A stretch of 55,022 bases of DNA, from NCBI GenBank assembly GCA_022837505.1, contig JALHFZ010000003.1, forward strand, positions 1-55,022. Direction: 5' to 3'. Below the pieces are notes generated by a model. That model was not told the origin of the DNA. It did not search any database and worked only from the letters and a program-made list of their open reading frames with translations. A program made the position numbers and the translations under genes. Source of the stretch: Synergistaceae bacterium (GTDB taxonomy: Bacteria > Synergistota > Synergistia > Synergistales > Aminobacteriaceae). This document shows, piece after piece, positions 40,350 through 50,794 of the stretch (its first letter is position 1; every line of letters begins with the position of its first letter).

Positions 40350-41486
40350 TTGCTCTGCCGCACAATGCCCCAGACGGGCGACAAGGTCTCCATCCTCGGC
40401 TACGGCTGTATGCGCTTCCCCCTCAACAGCGATGGGGGTATCGACGAAAATCGGGCTACCGCCCTGATCCGAAGGGCCATCGACTCGGGGGTCAACTACA
40501 TCGACACGGCCTGGCCCTATCACGGAGGGGAGAGCGAACCCGTGGTGGGACGGGCCCTCTCGGGAGGGTACAGAGAGAAGGTCTTCCTCGCCACGAAGCT
40601 GCCGAGCTGGTTCGTGGAGACCCCCTCCGACATGGACCGCTTCCTCGACGAACAGCTTGAAAAGCTTCAGACGGACCATATCGACTACTATCTTCTCCAC
40701 TCCCTCAATCAGGACCGGTGGGACATTATGGAGAACAACGATTATGCCGCCTTTCTCGATCGGGCCCTCGCGGACGGGCGGATCCGCCGGGCTGGGTTCT
40801 CCTTCCACGACCAGCTTCCCCTCTTCAAGAAAATTGTGGACGCCTACCCCTGGCATTTCTGCCAGATCCAGTACAACTTCCTCGACACGGAGTACCAGGC
40901 GGGCACCGAGGGGCTGAAGTACGCCGCGGAAAAGAATATCGGCATGGTGGTCATGGAGCCCCTCCGGGGGGGGAACCTCGCCGCCAACGTTCCCGAGGAT
41001 ATTCAGGCCATCTGGAATGAATCTCCGAGGAAGCTCTCCCCCGCCGGGTGGGCCCTCCGGTGGATATGGGACCACCCCGAGGTGCAGGTGGTCCTCAGCG
41101 GCATGACCACGGAGGAAGACCTCTCGGACAATCTCGCCTCCGCCGAAGGGGCGGAGCCCGGCTCCCTGACGGAGGCCGAGAAGGAGATGGTCGGCCGGGT
41201 GAAGAGGGAGTACCGCAACCGGATGAAGGTCCTCTGCACGGGGTGCCAGTACTGCATGCCCTGCCCCGCAGGGGTGAATATCCCCGAATGCTTCAATCGC
41301 TACAACATGGCCTTCATGTTCGACGACGTGGAGAAGGCCCGCCAGACCTACCCGGTATTTGTGAAATCAGGGGCAATGGCGAGCGACTGCGTCAAATGCG
41401 GCGCCTGCGAGGTGCAGTGTCCCCAGAACCTCCCCATCCGGGATTGCCTTGATGCCGTGAAGGAGCTGCTCGAACCGGAGATGTAG
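40350..41486 (+). CDS. Aldo/keto reductase with C-terminal 4Fe-4S cluster domain
   Basis: 378 residues. The N-terminal barrel carries GDKVSILGYGCMRFP, NYIDTAWPYHGGESEP (catalytic Asp/Tyr), FLATKLPSW (Lys) and YYLLHSLNQDRW (His). The C-terminal part has two Cys clusters, CTGCQYCMPCPAGVNIPEC (about 300) and CVKCGACEVQCPQNLPIRDC (about 350), as in Fe-S AKRs common in anaerobes. The TTG at 40350 lies eight bases after AAAGGGAGG and gives the normal family N-terminus; the ATG at 40365 is too far from the SD. Substrate unknown. Confidence 0.93.
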   Translation: MLCRTMPQTGDKVSILGYGCMRFPLNSDGGIDENRATALIRRAIDSGVNYIDTAWPYHGGESEPVVGRALSGGYREKVFLATKLPSWFVETPSDMDRFLDEQLEKLQTDHIDYYLLHSLNQDRWDIMENNDYAAFLDRALADGRIRRAGFSFHDQLPLFKKIVDAYPWHFCQIQYNFLDTEYQAGTEGLKYAAEKNIGMVVMEPLRGGNLAANVPEDIQAIWNESPRKLSPAGWALRWIWDHPEVQVVLSGMTTEEDLSDNLASAEGAEPGSLTEAEKEMVGRVKREYRNRMKVLCTGCQYCMPCPAGVNIPECFNRYNMAFMFDDVEKARQTYPVFVKSGAMASDCVKCGACEVQCPQNLPIRDCLDAVKELLEPEM

Positions 41487-41519
41487 ACCTCCCCCGGGGA
41501 GCCTTCCCAAGAAAAAGAT

Positions 41520-41553
41520 CCGGAGCGCCCTTTTTCCGATACCGGCGCTCCGG
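41520..41553 (+). terminator. GC-rich hairpin after the aldo/keto reductase gene
   Basis: A perfect 10-bp stem (41520-41529 with 41544-41553) encloses a loop with five T. There is no T-tract after the stem, so termination is not assured. Confidence 0.4.
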
Positions 41554-41609
41554 AGTTCCCTCAAGAAATCGAAAAGACCGGGGGCTGTGCCCCCCGAGAA
41601 GGTGCTGCC

Positions 41610-43166
41610 ATGGGTTCCTATCGTATTCTGACCGGAGGCGGGCGCTTCCGGGCCGTCCTCATCGCCCGGGGGATCGCCCTCGGGGCCGCCGCGGGCTTTG
41701 CGGCCTCCCTCTACCGGGTATTTCTCGGTATGGCCGAGAAATTCTCCCTCGCCGCCCTGGGAGGGACGTCATCCTTCCCCCTGGCAGCCCGGGCGGCGGC
41801 CTGGTGCGCCGGAGCATGGATCATCGCGAAGCTCATGGAGCGGGAGCCCCTGTCCCGGGGGGGAGGAATACCCCAGGTGGAGGCGGAACTCCTCGGGCAG
41901 CTCTCCATGAATCCCTGGCGGGTTCTGGGAACGAAGTTCGCAGGGGGGGTCCTCGCCATCGCCATGGGGATGTCCCTGGGGCGAGGGGGTCCGTCCGTCC
42001 AGATCGGCGCGGCCGTGGGGAAGGGAGCGGCCCGCCTGGGGAGGGCTTCCCCCCTGGAGGAGAGGTTCTTCCTCACCTGCGGCGCAGCCGCGGGGATCTC
42101 CGCCGTCTTCAACGCCCCCCTCGCCGGAGTGCTCTTTGTCCTCGAGGAGGTTCACAAGAGCTTCTCCCCCCTGATTCTTCTCTCAGCCATGACAGCCTCC
42201 CTGGCGGCGGACGTGGTCTCGAAAAACTTCTTCGGCCTCGGGGCCTTCTTTCCCGTCGCCCCCCATTCCTCCCTCCCCCTGGGAGGGTATATCCATTTCC
42301 TTCTTCTCGGCATCCTCTGCGGAGGAGGAGGGGCCCTCTTCTGCCGGGTCATCCTCGCCTTCCAGAGCCTCTATGCAAAACTGAAGATCTCCCTTTTTCT
42401 GAAGATCCTCATCCCTGCCCTCGCGGCCCTGGCCGTCGGCCCCTTTCTCCCCCAGATCCTTGGCGGCGGCCAGCTCCTTGTGGAGAGCATCGGTCGGGGC
42501 GCCTTTTCTCCGGAGGTCCTCCTCTTTCTTTTTACAGCCAAGCTGCTCTTCACTGCCCTGTGTTTCGGCTCGGGGGCGCCCGGGGGGATATTTCTTCCCA
42601 TGCTCTCCCTGGGGGCTGCCCTGGGGGCCCTCTACGGAAGCTCCCTCTCCCAATTCTTCGGAATGGATCCGGCCCTCTCGGTCAATTTTCTTTTCGCGGG
42701 GATGGCGGGTTTTTTTGCGGCGGTTGTCCGGGCCCCCATCACGGGGATCGTCCTGATAACGGAGATGACGGGCTCCTTCTCCCGGCTCCTTCCCGTCTCC
42801 GTGGCGGCCTTGGCGGCCCATGCCGCGGCGGACCTCCTGAGATCGGGGCCCATATACGAATCCCTCAGGAAGCGGCTGGTCACCCCCTGGAAAGAGGAGG
42901 AAAAAGGGGAGGGGAAAGTGCTCCTCGAGGGGTATATCTGCCCGGGAGCGCTCCTCGACGGAGTGGAAATTCAGAATGCCGGTCTGCCGGAGGGATGCCT
43001 TTTCGTGAATATCTTCCGTTCGGGAGAGGAGATCCTTCCCCGGGGGGATACGGTCCTCCGGGGAGGGGACAGGGTCACCGCCCTTGCGGATGCCCACAGG
43101 GCAGCGGAAATAAAGGAGACCCTTCTGCGCCTTGCGGAAATCTCCGGTCCCGAAAACGGGGAGTAA
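41610..43166 (+). CDS. CLC-family chloride channel/transporter lacking the gating glutamate, with TrkA-C-like domain
   Basis: A 518-residue membrane protein with the CLC selectivity segments: GGGIPQ (84-89), GRGGPSVQIG (124-133), LAGVLFVLEEVHK (171-183) and GSGAPGGIFLPML (about 315). The second motif is normally GREGP; here the gating Glu is Gly (codon GGG). The first has Gly in place of the usual Ser before GIP, while the internal Glu pair (LEE) remains. The last 80 residues (PGALLDGVEIQNAGLPEGCL, RGDTVLRGGDRVTALADA) look like a regulatory TrkA-C domain. Loss of the gating Glu suggests uncoupled, channel-like anion conduction. Confidence 0.92.
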   Translation: MGSYRILTGGGRFRAVLIARGIALGAAAGFAASLYRVFLGMAEKFSLAALGGTSSFPLAARAAAWCAGAWIIAKLMEREPLSRGGGIPQVEAELLGQLSMNPWRVLGTKFAGGVLAIAMGMSLGRGGPSVQIGAAVGKGAARLGRASPLEERFFLTCGAAAGISAVFNAPLAGVLFVLEEVHKSFSPLILLSAMTASLAADVVSKNFFGLGAFFPVAPHSSLPLGGYIHFLLLGILCGGGGALFCRVILAFQSLYAKLKISLFLKILIPALAALAVGPFLPQILGGGQLLVESIGRGAFSPEVLLFLFTAKLLFTALCFGSGAPGGIFLPMLSLGAALGALYGSSLSQFFGMDPALSVNFLFAGMAGFFAAVVRAPITGIVLITEMTGSFSRLLPVSVAALAAHAAADLLRSGPIYESLRKRLVTPWKEEEKGEGKVLLEGYICPGALLDGVEIQNAGLPEGCLFVNIFRSGEEILPRGDTVLRGGDRVTALADAHRAAEIKETLLRLAEISGPENGE

Positions 43167-43169
43167 GAG

Positions 43170-43445
43170 TTATTCCTTATCGCCGGCGGAAGGCCCCGGC
43201 GACTTGGTCCGGCGGTAGCCGTGCTGGAAGATGAGGAAGGCGAGAAAGCCAAGGGAGACGTAGGTGATCCCCCCCCGGAAGGTCTCGTAGGGGAGATAAT
43301 GATAGTGGAACTGGATCCCCGCCACCATGATGAGGGTGGCCGCGATCCCCGATTTCAGGGGAGAATAGGGTTTTCTGATTATTTTGAACCGAAAGATATA
43401 GAAAAAAACAGCGCCGAGGGCGATGATGACAAGACGCTCGACCAT
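43170..43445 (-). CDS. Small membrane protein of unknown function
   Basis: A 91-residue protein with three predicted membrane segments (LVIIALGAVFFYIF, GIAATLIMVAGIQF, GGITYVSLGFLAFLIF) and a basic, polar tail. ATG at 43445 follows AAGGAGG; the longer frame to 43685 overlaps the upstream region of the divergent gene and has no SD. It converges on the CLC gene with a three-base gap. No family recognised. Confidence 0.7.
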   Translation of the reverse strand: MVERLVIIALGAVFFYIFRFKIIRKPYSPLKSGIAATLIMVAGIQFHYHYLPYETFRGGITYVSLGFLAFLIFQHGYRRTKSPGPSAGDKE

Positions 43446-43614
43446 GGGATCCTCCTTTTTTGCGGACCGGCGGAGGGAAAAAGCCGGTCTCGTTTCACCC
43501 TTATGATACCATAGCGCCATCCCCTTCCCATCGGGTACAAGGCAAAGGGGGGAGGGAGCCGCCGGGGGGGGGAAATGCCCCCGGATCTGACCAGAAAATA
43601 AGAGGAGGAGAGCC

Positions 43615-44094
43615 ATGGCACACCCCATGCGACGGAAGGACAGAGAGCTGACGGACGGTGCGGAAATGGATGAAATTCTCGACAAAGCCCTTGTGGGGCA
43701 TCTGGGGCTCTGCGACGAAGGGGAACCCTACGTGCTACCCATGAACTTCGCGGCCCTGAAGGGGGCCCTCTATCTGCACAGCGCCCGGGAGGGCCGGAAG
43801 CTCGACATCCTGAAGAGGAACTCCCGGGCCTGCTTCTCCGTGCAGACGGATATGGACCTCGTAACCTCCCCCCGGGCCTGCGGGTGGGGGATGACCTACC
43901 GGAGCGTTCTGCTCTTCGGCGCCATCTCCCCGGTCGACTCTGCGGAGGAAAAGGGGGAGGCCATGACGGCTCTGATGAAAAAGTGCGCGGGCCCCGATTT
44001 CGCCCACGTCTTTACACCTTCTGAGCTGGCCTCGGTGACGGTCCTGCGCCTCGACTGGGACGAGCGGACGGGGAAAGCCCGCCGCCCCGCCTGA
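43615..44094 (+). CDS. Pyridoxamine 5'-phosphate oxidase family protein (NimA-like)
   Basis: A 159-residue split-barrel flavin-binding protein: MRRKDRELTDGAEMDEILDKA, HLGLCDEGEPYVLPMNFA, LYLHSAREGRKLDILKRN and ACFSVQT are the pattern of the NimA/PNPOx-like family, some members of which reduce nitroimidazoles. The physiological substrate is unknown. SD GAGGAGG precedes the ATG. The stop overlaps the SD of the next gene (GNAT-HDAC), so the pair is probably co-expressed. The 169-base gap before it contains only a GC-rich hairpin near 43.56 kb. Confidence 0.88.
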   Translation: MAHPMRRKDRELTDGAEMDEILDKALVGHLGLCDEGEPYVLPMNFAALKGALYLHSAREGRKLDILKRNSRACFSVQTDMDLVTSPRACGWGMTYRSVLLFGAISPVDSAEEKGEAMTALMKKCAGPDFAHVFTPSELASVTVLRLDWDERTGKARRPA

Positions 44095-45851
44095 GGAGGG
44101 GAAGATGGTGTTCCGCATCCGGAGAATATTTGACGATCTCTCCCCGGCCAACGCCCGGGCAATTGAAGGGGTTCAGAAGATCATGAGGGAGCAGTTCCCC
44201 GGCGTGCGCCCGGAGGACGTGGAGTCCATCCCCGAAAAGCTGCGCAACCAGATCAAGTACGGCTTCCAGACCATACTCTTCGTGGCCGAGAAGGGGGCGG
44301 GAAATGTCCAGGGGTTCGCCCTCGTCCTTCACGACATTCTCCTGAAATACTGCTGGCTCGACTATCTGGCCGTGGCGGGAGGAGAGCCCGGCGGCGGCCT
44401 GGGGGGCATTCTTTACGAGCGGGTGCGCAAGGAGGCCCTTGACCTGGGCTGCATCGGTATATTCTTTGAATGCCTCCCCGACGACCCCGCCCTCAGCCGG
44501 GACGAGACGGTGAGAAAGCAGAACATGGCCCGGCTCCGCTTTTACGAGCGGTACGGCGCCGCCCCCATCGTCGGGACGAAATACGAAACCCCCCTCGAAC
44601 CGGGAGGGGACAACCCTCCCTATCTCGTCTTCGACGGCCTCGGAAGGGATGAACCCCTCCGGAGGGAGAAGGCGAGGCTCATCGTGGCCTCCATCCTGGG
44701 CAAGAAATACGGATCCCTCTGCTCCCCTGAATATATCCGCAGGGTGGTACACTCCTTCTCCGATGACCCGGTGAAGCTCCGCCCCCTGCGGTATCTTCCG
44801 GCCCGGGCAAAACAGGAGATCGCCGCGGACGTCCCCGAGAGCGAACGGATTGCCCTCTTCGTCAGCCGCGGCCATGCAATCCACCATGTCCGGGAGCGGG
44901 GGTACGTGGAGGCCCCGGTGCGGGTGGAGGCCATCCTCAGGAAAATTCAGCCCTCGGGGCTTTTCTCCGAGCAGAAGGTCCGCCACTACGGCGAACGGCA
45001 CATCCTCAAAGTTCACAGCGCCGTCTTCTTCTCCTATCTGAGGAAGGTCTGCCTCTCCCTTCCGGAGGGTCAGTCCGTCTACCCCTACGTCTTCCCCGTG
45101 CGGAACGCCGCCCGCCCCCCCCAGGATCTCTCCGTTCGGGCCGGGTACTTCTGCATGGACACCTTCACCCCTTTGAACAAGAACGCCTTCCTCGCCGCCC
45201 TGGGAAGCGTGGACTGCGCCCTCTCTGGAGCCCAGTCCCTTCTGGAGGGGCGGCATCTGGCCTACGCCCTGGTCCGCCCGCCGGGACACCATGCCGAACG
45301 GCGGCTCTTCGGCGGGTTCTGCTATTTCAACAGCGCCTCCGCGGCGGCGGAATACCTCTCCGCCTTCGGCCCCGTGGCCATGCTCGACATCGACTACCAC
45401 CACGGCAACGGCCACCAGGACATCTTCAACAATCGAAAGGACGTCCTGACCGTCTCCATCCACGGGCACCCCCGGTTCGCCTACCCCTACTTCTCGGGGT
45501 TCGAGGACGAAAAAGGAGAGGGAGAGGGGCGAGGCTTCAACCTCAACATCCCTCTCCCTGAGAAGATCACTCCCGAGGATTATCTTGAAGCCCTGCGGAA
45601 GGCTGTCCGGCGGATCGAAAAACATAATGCAGCTTTCCTTGTCGTCCCCTTCGGAGGGGACACCTGCCGGAAGGACCCCACGGGAAGCTGGTGCCTCGCC
45701 GCCCGGGACTTCGAGAACAACGGGCGGCTTATCGGATCTCTGGCCCTTCCCGTCCTCGTCGTTCAGGAGGGGGGGTACAACACCCGCCTCCTGGGGGAGA
45801 ACGTCCGGGCCTTCTTCAAGGGGCTCTTCGAGGCATCCCGTTCGGCCGGAG

Positions 45852-46913
<1,062 letters not shown>

Positions 46914-47038
46914 GGATCTGCCTCCTTCTCAATCGATAGGCTCGGGGGTAGAATGAATAAGGGTTTTCCCGGGCACTTTTCTCTATTGTACCCGACAAAG
47001 GGTGCTCTGGGTATTATATTATTACCGGAGGTGGCTGT

Positions 47039-47920
47039 ATGAAACTTCAAAAAGGGCATACCGTGGTGGGCTTCGCCGGCCTCGGCGTCATGGGGCACAG
47101 CATGGCGGGGCATATTCTCGAGGGAGGGTATGACCTCCTCATCTACAACCGCTCGAAGGAGAAGGGGCTCGATCTTCTCGCCTGCGGAGCGGTCTGGGCT
47201 GAGACCCCGAAGGATCTCGCGCAGAAGAGCGACGTGATCATCACCATCGTGGGGTATCCGAAGGACGTGGAGGAGCTCTACCTCGGGGAGGACGGACTCC
47301 TGAGCGGAGCCCGTCCGGGAACGGTCCTGATCGACATGACCACCTCAAGCCCCGCCCTTGCGGTCCGGATCGCCGAAGAGGGAGCGGAAAAGGGCCTTCC
47401 CGTCCTCGACGCCCCCGTCTCGGGGGGGGACCGGGGGGCAAGGGAGGCTGCCCTTTCCATCATGGTCGGAGGAGAGAGGGAGACCTTTGAATCTGTCCGC
47501 CCTCTCCTTGAGCTCCTGGGGAAGAAGATCGTCCTCCAGGGAGGCCCGGGGTGCGGCCAGCATGCCAAGATGGCAAACCAGATCGCCATCGCCTCGGGGA
47601 TGATGGGGGTCTGCGAGGCCCTCGTCTACGGAAAGCGCGCCGGGCTCGACCCGGAGCTGCTCCTGTCGAGCATCTCCGGCGGTGCGGCGGGAAGCTGGTC
47701 CCTGTCGAACCTCGCCCCCCGGATTCTCGCCGGGAACTTCGCCCCGGGCTTTTTCGTCAAGCACTTCCTCAAGGATATGAAGATCGCCCTCGAGGAAGCC
47801 GACCGGATGGACGTCCGGGTACCGGGGCTGAAGCAGGCCTACGCCCTCTACGAGGAGCTGGCGGCGGAGGGGTGCGGGGAGGACGGCACCCAGGCCCTCT
47901 ACAAGATCTACGACAAATAG
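47039..47920 (+). CDS. NAD(P)-dependent beta-hydroxyacid dehydrogenase (3-hydroxyisobutyrate/tartronate-semialdehyde type)
   Basis: A 293-residue beta-hydroxyacid dehydrogenase. Rossmann motif GFAGLGVMGHSMAGHIL at the N-terminus, substrate-binding DAPVSGGDRGAREAALSIMVGG (about 120-140), and GPGCGQHAKMANQI with the catalytic Lys (about 172). Candidates are 3-hydroxyisobutyrate dehydrogenase or 2-hydroxy-3-oxopropionate reductase; sequence alone does not decide. SD GGAGGTGG precedes the ATG. A weak promoter pair (CCGACA 46992-46997, TATATT 47015-47020, 17 bases apart) lies just upstream. Confidence 0.92.
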   Translation: MKLQKGHTVVGFAGLGVMGHSMAGHILEGGYDLLIYNRSKEKGLDLLACGAVWAETPKDLAQKSDVIITIVGYPKDVEELYLGEDGLLSGARPGTVLIDMTTSSPALAVRIAEEGAEKGLPVLDAPVSGGDRGAREAALSIMVGGERETFESVRPLLELLGKKIVLQGGPGCGQHAKMANQIAIASGMMGVCEALVYGKRAGLDPELLLSSISGGAAGSWSLSNLAPRILAGNFAPGFFVKHFLKDMKIALEEADRMDVRVPGLKQAYALYEELAAEGCGEDGTQALYKIYDK

Positions 47921-47931
47921 CTTCTCTGTCT

Positions 47932-47975
47932 GGAAAGAAAGGGGCCTCCGGGGAGATCATCCTCCCGGAGGCCCC
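47932..47975 (-). terminator. Terminator after the chemoreceptor gene, possibly bidirectional
   Basis: A 12-bp perfect GC stem (47941-47952 with 47964-47975); on the minus strand it is followed by TTTCTTTCC. It lies between convergent genes and probably serves the chemoreceptor operon. Confidence 0.7.
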
Positions 47976-47995
47976 CGGCGTTCAAAGAGGATGCT

Positions 47996-50128
47996 CTATT
48001 CTGTCGCGGGCATGAGCCCCTTCCGCTCCTCGGCGATGGTGAACTGTCCCACGGACTGTTCCATGGCCTCAGAAAGGCGCAGCAGTTCTCCCGCGGCCCT
48101 GGCGATATTTTCCGTGACCTTGCCCTGTTCCTCCATGGTACGGTTGATGTTTTCCACCTCTTCCTGGATCTCCGTTCCCGCCCGGGCGACATGATCCATT
48201 CCCGCGGTCATCTCCTCGGCGCTGGCGGACTGCTCCTCCATGGTGGCGGCTATGGACTGGACATTTTCCGAGATGGACCCCATCTTCGCTATGACGTCGT
48301 CTATGACGGCCTTGGTCTCCCTGGCCCTCGCCACGAGGCGGCCGATCTGCTCGGCGCTTCCCTTCTGGTCCTTCAGGGCGTTTTCAGTCTTGGCGGAGAT
48401 ATCCCCGATGACCTTCCCCACCTGGGCGGCCGCACGGTTCGACTCCTCGGCGAGTTTGCGCACCTCCTCGGCGACGACGGCAAATCCTCTACCGGCGTCT
48501 CCGGCCCGGGCGGCCTCGATGGCGGCGTTCAGGGCAAGGAGGTTCGTCTGGTCCGCTATCTGGGTGATGGTGTTGACAAATCCGGTGATCCCGGCGACGG
48601 ATGTGGCGAGATCGCCCACCGCTCCGCTCACCTGATCGCCCGACCGGGAGACCGTGTCGATGAGCTTCGACATCTCGTCGAGGGCCTCTCCACCCTTCTC
48701 CGCAGCCCCGGTGATCTCCGCGGCCCGTTCGCCCGTCTCGGCGGCGGCCCGGGCTCCCGCCTGGGAGGCGCTTGCCACCTCTTCCACTCCGGCGTTGGCC
48801 TCTTCGATGGCGCTCGCCGTCTCCTCCGTATTTTTGGCCACCATCTCAATGAGGGTGATGACCTCATGGATGGAGGCGCTGCTCTGCTCGGAGGCGGCGC
48901 TCACATCCTCGGCCCTGGAGAGGACATTCCGGGAGTTGGCGAGGATATCCCCCACGATGGCCGCCGTGCCGGTGATCATGCCGTTCATGGCAGCCGCCAC
49001 CGACTGAATTTCCTCAATGGAGGTGTTTGCTGTCACTGTCGTAGTAAGATCCTTGGAATCCGCCACGTGCTTCGCCTGGGCCGCGAGGCGCTCGAGGGGC
49101 TTTGAAATGCTCCGGGAGAAGAGGATCACCACCACGACGGCGGCGAGGAGCACGAGGGCGATCCCCGTGTAGATTGCCCTCCGGAGGTTGTTCACCGCAC
49201 CGAGGGATTCATCCGTAGTGGAGGAGGTGAAGAGGATATAACCGTTTCCCAGGGTGGCGTAGGTCATGGATTTCTGCTGCCCCTCCCAGGGGTAGTCTAT
49301 CCGCCCCTCGCCCTTTGAGAGCACCTCGTCCCCGTACTGGGCAAAATATCCGTTGACGACCTCCCGGAATCCCGGCCCCTCAAAGGGGAGGGTGGGGTGG
49401 TAGAGATACTTCAGATTCCGGTTCAGAAGGAAGGCATACCCCGTATCGTAGATCTTTATTGACTTCAGGGCCTCCCGGACGAAATCGAAGGAAAAGGTCA
49501 GGCCGGCCACGGCGACGACTTTGCCCTCCAGCATGACGGGCATGGTGTAGGTGACCTCGTCCTCCCCCGTGGGGGTCTTCTGGATATCTCCCCAGAACCC
49601 CCTGCCGGTGGTGAGGGGCATCCAGAACCAGGAGGTCGCCGGGTCCGAACGGTCCGTCAGCTTCGCAGCGGAGAGGTCCTTTCCGTCCATGTACATCAGG
49701 GTGGATTTTTCGTCCTTCCTCCGGAAGCCGAACATGAAAACCTTCTCCATGCCGAAAACTTCGGGGTTGAAGGTGATGAAGAGGCTCCTCGCCTCCGGGG
49801 CATTGTCCACCAGATCGGTCAGAAATTTGCTGTTCTGCACGGCAAACTGGGGAACCACTATGTCGGCCACGTCGGCGTTGAGCATCTGGGTGGTGAACCG
49901 GGCCGTCACCAGGGCCCCCATGGCCTGAAGCATTCCGTCGAAGCGGTTGACCGTGGCGTCGAGGCTGGACGCGATGGACTCTGTCAGGGTCGCCTCGTAC
50001 AGACGGGTGGCCTCAGTCAGCCCCTTTCCTCCCTCGCGCATGGCGTAAAAGCCGATCCCCCCCACGGCTAGAACCAGAAGGATCACCACCACAGCCAGAA
50101 TTCGTACCCCCAGGCGATTGAACAGCAT
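47996..50128 (-). CDS. Methyl-accepting chemotaxis protein with periplasmic Cache domain
   Basis: A 710-residue chemoreceptor: TM1 (about 9-29), a dCache-like sensor (about 40-310, with SWFWMPLTTGRGFWGDI and VVAVAGLTFSFDF), TM2 (about 319-339), HAMP (about 340-395, SISKPLERLAAQAKHVADSK) and a long signalling domain with the hairpin tip NLLALNAAIEAARAGDAGRG then FAVVAEEVRKLAEES. It senses a small periplasmic ligand and signals through CheW/CheA. ATG 50128 follows GGGGGAG; the frame to 50167 runs into the leader. A c-di-GMP-I riboswitch and terminator hairpin sit directly upstream, so expression depends on c-di-GMP. Confidence 0.93.
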   Translation of the reverse strand: MLFNRLGVRILAVVVILLVLAVGGIGFYAMREGGKGLTEATRLYEATLTESIASSLDATVNRFDGMLQAMGALVTARFTTQMLNADVADIVVPQFAVQNSKFLTDLVDNAPEARSLFITFNPEVFGMEKVFMFGFRRKDEKSTLMYMDGKDLSAAKLTDRSDPATSWFWMPLTTGRGFWGDIQKTPTGEDEVTYTMPVMLEGKVVAVAGLTFSFDFVREALKSIKIYDTGYAFLLNRNLKYLYHPTLPFEGPGFREVVNGYFAQYGDEVLSKGEGRIDYPWEGQQKSMTYATLGNGYILFTSSTTDESLGAVNNLRRAIYTGIALVLLAAVVVVILFSRSISKPLERLAAQAKHVADSKDLTTTVTANTSIEEIQSVAAAMNGMITGTAAIVGDILANSRNVLSRAEDVSAASEQSSASIHEVITLIEMVAKNTEETASAIEEANAGVEEVASASQAGARAAAETGERAAEITGAAEKGGEALDEMSKLIDTVSRSGDQVSGAVGDLATSVAGITGFVNTITQIADQTNLLALNAAIEAARAGDAGRGFAVVAEEVRKLAEESNRAAAQVGKVIGDISAKTENALKDQKGSAEQIGRLVARARETKAVIDDVIAKMGSISENVQSIAATMEEQSASAEEMTAGMDHVARAGTEIQEEVENINRTMEEQGKVTENIARAAGELLRLSEAMEQSVGQFTIAEERKGLMPATE

Positions 50129-50167
50129 TTCAGAACTCCCCCTTGGTTTATTGTTTTTTTCATACAC

Positions 50168-50199
50168 AAAACAGCCTTCTCTTAACCGAAGGCTGTTTT
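50168..50199 (-). terminator. Expression-platform hairpin of the c-di-GMP riboswitch
   Basis: A 12-bp perfect stem (50168-50179 with 50188-50199), eight-base loop, with TTTT ending the 3' arm on the minus strand. It sits between the aptamer and the chemoreceptor start and looks like the intrinsic terminator the riboswitch controls. Confidence 0.75.
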
Positions 50200-50202
50200 G
50201 CG

Positions 50203-50300
50203 AAACGGCTCCGGCGGCTCGGCTGTCATGACCAAAACGGTGTTAGACCCGAAACTTTGCGTCCCTGCCTTTCGGCAGGTTTGCCCTGGTGCAAAAGGGA
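50203..50300 (-). ncRNA. Cyclic di-GMP-I (GEMM-I) riboswitch
   Basis: On the minus strand: CCAGGGCAAACC (50278-50289 region), a GAAA-capped hairpin CCTGCCGAAAGGCAGG, then GGGACGCAAAG (within 50243-50265) and AGCCGAGCCGCCGGA (50210-50225). These are the conserved elements of the GEMM-I aptamer: the docking GAAA tetraloop, the ACGCAAAG core and the closing AGCCGGGTTGCCG-like element. The GGGCAAACC core matches the c-di-GMP form. It starts a few bases after the thioesterase stop and controls the chemoreceptor gene; on or off behaviour cannot be read with certainty. Confidence 0.92.
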
Positions 50301-50304
50301 AAGG

Positions 50305-50736
50305 TTACAATTTTTCCTTCAGGCTCTTCAGCTCCTCCGCCCTCTCGGCGGCCCGATCGTCAAGGCCCAGCCGGTTGACCACCGCCCTTTCGTTTTCCGC
50401 GGTGAAGACCTCTCCCAGGGCGTCCGACCCCACGATGGAGAAAATCAGACGGTTCCCCCGGATCTCCCGCAGGGTCGCCTCCACCGTCACAGCCGTTCCG
50501 ACCATGGCGGGAACCCTGTGTTCCAGTTCGAGCCTGCTTCCCACGGACAGATACCCCTCGGGAAGGCGTCCGTCGGTGATCTTCATGGCGGCGGCGACCG
50601 AGAAGGCCGCACAGGCGGAGGTGGAGAGATAGGAGTTGAGATAGGAGGATGCGTTTGCCGAAGCGTCCTCCATCTGAACGATCTTCTTTATCCGGGCGGT
50701 CATTCCGATCTCAAGATATTTGTTGAGCGAAAGCAT
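50305..50736 (-). CDS. Hotdog-fold thioesterase (fluoroacetyl-CoA thioesterase-like)
   Basis: A 143-residue protein. EIGMTARIKKIVQMEDASAN, STSACAAFSVAAAMKI and LPEGYLSVGSRLELEHRVPAMVGTAVTVEATL form the single hotdog domain of the FlK/TTHA0967-like thioesterase group. Substrate not known. SD AAGGAGGGG precedes the ATG. It lies between the HD-GYP gene and the riboswitch on the same strand; its stop is only a few bases before the aptamer. Confidence 0.82.
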   Translation of the reverse strand: MLSLNKYLEIGMTARIKKIVQMEDASANASSYLNSYLSTSACAAFSVAAAMKITDGRLPEGYLSVGSRLELEHRVPAMVGTAVTVEATLREIRGNRLIFSIVGSDALGEVFTAENERAVVNRLGLDDRAAERAEELKSLKEKL

Positions 50737-50794
50737 GCTATCCCCTCCTTATCATAGGTGAAAATGAAATCCCCTCTGAACACCCTTCATTGTA

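Noticed and set aside
39411..41075. 554-codon frame extending the GNAT protein upstream
   Set aside because: The extra 280 codons are antisense to the aldo/keto reductase gene; the real start at 40226 has a good SD and family-like N-terminus.
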